The notes under the pieces are model-generated. The model did no database searches, was not told the origin of the DNA, and was given only the letters and a program-made list of their open reading frames with translations. Below, piece by piece: positions 13,250 to 13,720 of a stretch of 13,720 nt of DNA. The DNA is taken from positions 1 to 13,720 of the forward strand of contig CAYTNN010000126.1 in the NCBI GenBank assembly GCA_964439135.1, in the 5' to 3' direction. Position 1 is the first letter of the stretch; each line of letters begins with the position of its first letter. A program made the translations under genes and the position numbers. This DNA is from JAFGPJ01 sp964439135 (GTDB lineage: Bacteria; Planctomycetota; Phycisphaerae; Sedimentisphaerales; Anaerobacaceae).

Positions 13250-13441
13250 GAATTTAGAATTAAGAATATAGCCTGCAGAATTGAAAATTACTAAAGAAAC
13301 ACTACACAAGCGTATAACCGTCCATATAGTATACACACCTTCAGCGCTAAGGCACAGACCGGGCCCAGAGTTAAGCAGACAATCTCCCCGCAAAGATAAG
13401 GCACTACATCAAAGTCACTTCTGTAGAACCAGCCTTACAAC
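13250..13441. other. Intergenic stretch without a supported gene
   Basis: This sequence lies between the trpS promoter and the end of the small SANT-like gene. Short frames exist on both strands, but none has a ribosome-binding site or family resemblance. There are two copies of taaggcac (13348-13355 and 13397-13404) and a gggccc palindrome near 13362-13367. No clear terminator for the upstream small gene was found. Confidence 0.45.
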
Positions 13442-13636
13442 TTACGATCTGCCAAGGGACTTCATGTATTTCTTCGATTTGCGAAGTCCCATTCTGGAAG
13501 CTTTCTTCTTTACCGCATCGGTTGGGCGTTTGAGTTTCGCAGCAATTTTAGCAGTGGGATTACTCGGAAAAAGCTTCTTGAGCAGACTCAACTCGCTCTT
13601 TGACCATAAACCTTTGATGAGTTTCTTTTTTGCCAT
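13442..13636 (-). CDS. Small basic Myb/SANT-like (GcrA-like) DNA-binding protein
   Basis: A 64-residue, lysine-rich protein with one helix-turn-helix-like unit: GLWSKSELSLLKKLFP (9-24) starts helix 1, TAKIAAKLKRP (28-38) forms helix 2, and TDAVKKKASRMGL (39-51) the recognition helix. The pattern W-[S/T]-x-x-E-x-x-x-L-K-K-x-[F/Y]...A-x-x-[L]-x-R-x-x-x-[A]-V-x-x-[K/R] is that of Myb/SANT and GcrA-type domains. Very similar tiny proteins ending in KKSKKYxKSLGR-like tails are, as I recall, widespread in Phycisphaerae. The start at 13636 is chosen over an in-frame ATG at 13711, because aaaggg stands at suitable spacing and because the likely promoter (13682-13711) lies between the two. It is monocistronic. 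Its targets are unknown; a nucleoid or regulatory role is inferred. Confidence 0.75.
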   Translation of the reverse strand: MAKKKLIKGLWSKSELSLLKKLFPSNPTAKIAAKLKRPTDAVKKKASRMGLRKSKKYMKSLGRS

Positions 13637-13681
13637 CGCATATCCCTTTCGAATTAAATGGACTAATGGCTTGTCACACGC

Positions 13682-13711
13682 TTTATAGTATTTTAATGAG
13701 TGACGCGACAA
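13682..13711 (-). promoter_or_regulatory. Probable promoter of the SANT-like gene
   Basis: On the minus strand TTGTCG (13711-13706, four of six) and TATAAA (13687-13682, five of six) are separated by 18 bp. Transcription from about 13675 would give a leader of about 39 nt and would exclude an upstream start codon at 13711. Confidence 0.5.
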
Positions 13712-13720
13712 TCATCAAAC

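Noticed and set aside
13348..13404. Two copies of taaggcac as a repeat array
   Set aside because: Two 8-bp copies are within chance expectation and have no supporting structure.
13637..13711. 25-residue N-terminal extension of the SANT-like protein
   Set aside because: It overlaps the probable promoter and lacks a ribosome-binding site. The internal ATG at 13636 has one and starts at the conserved part.

Overview
The window looks like chromosomal DNA from an anaerobic planctomycete, most likely of the Phycisphaerae (Sedimentisphaerales-type) group. This is inferred from gene content and not from a marker-gene match. The pointers are: an NfnAB-type electron-bifurcating transhydrogenase; a set of pilin-like proteins with N-terminal methylation-type leaders, one carrying a beta-helix-like domain; a DUF11-repeat surface protein; a tiny Myb/SANT-like basic protein of a kind common in Phycisphaerae; and, at the left edge, a short dispersed-repeat-like stretch (translations with KKQTQFA / KTNPI / KQSQS motifs) that I remember from many planctomycete genomes. 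Base composition is moderate and no phage, insertion sequence, tRNA, rRNA or CRISPR array is visible.

Layout. Positions 1-360 hold the repeat-like sequence and no convincing gene. A strong extended -10 promoter near 485-513 drives a secreted four-repeat DUF11 protein (686-2326, +), followed by a hairpin terminator. Positions 2487-2646 hold a compact, complete transcription unit for an unrecognised small RNA: perfect -35 and -10 hexamers, a predicted three-way-junction fold, and a strong intrinsic terminator. A second promoter embedded in that terminator serves a YbaK-family deacylase gene (2683-3147, +). From there on every gene is on the minus strand. These are an operon of a DUF1015 protein and a class V aminotransferase (5701-3245); nfnA-nfnB (8328-5921); a three-gene pseudopilin operon (10815-8562); trpS-scpA (13160-11194); and a small DNA-binding-like protein (13636-13442). 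Between the pilin and scpA blocks, on the plus strand, is what may be a decayed small gene with one in-frame TGA (11049-11225).

How the genes work together. NfnAB links NADH, ferredoxin and NADPH pools, as expected of an anaerobe. The aminotransferase/DUF1015 pair probably acts in serine or glycine metabolism. The three pilin-like proteins look like the minor components of a type II secretion or type IV pilus-like machine, but no ATPase or secretin is in the window. trpS and scpA are a translationally coupled housekeeping pair (tryptophan charging and chromosome condensation). Several promoters are nearly canonical (TTGACA, about 17 bp, TATAAT-like), so transcription-unit boundaries can be read with some confidence. 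The most interesting item is the unassigned structured RNA at 2521-2646.
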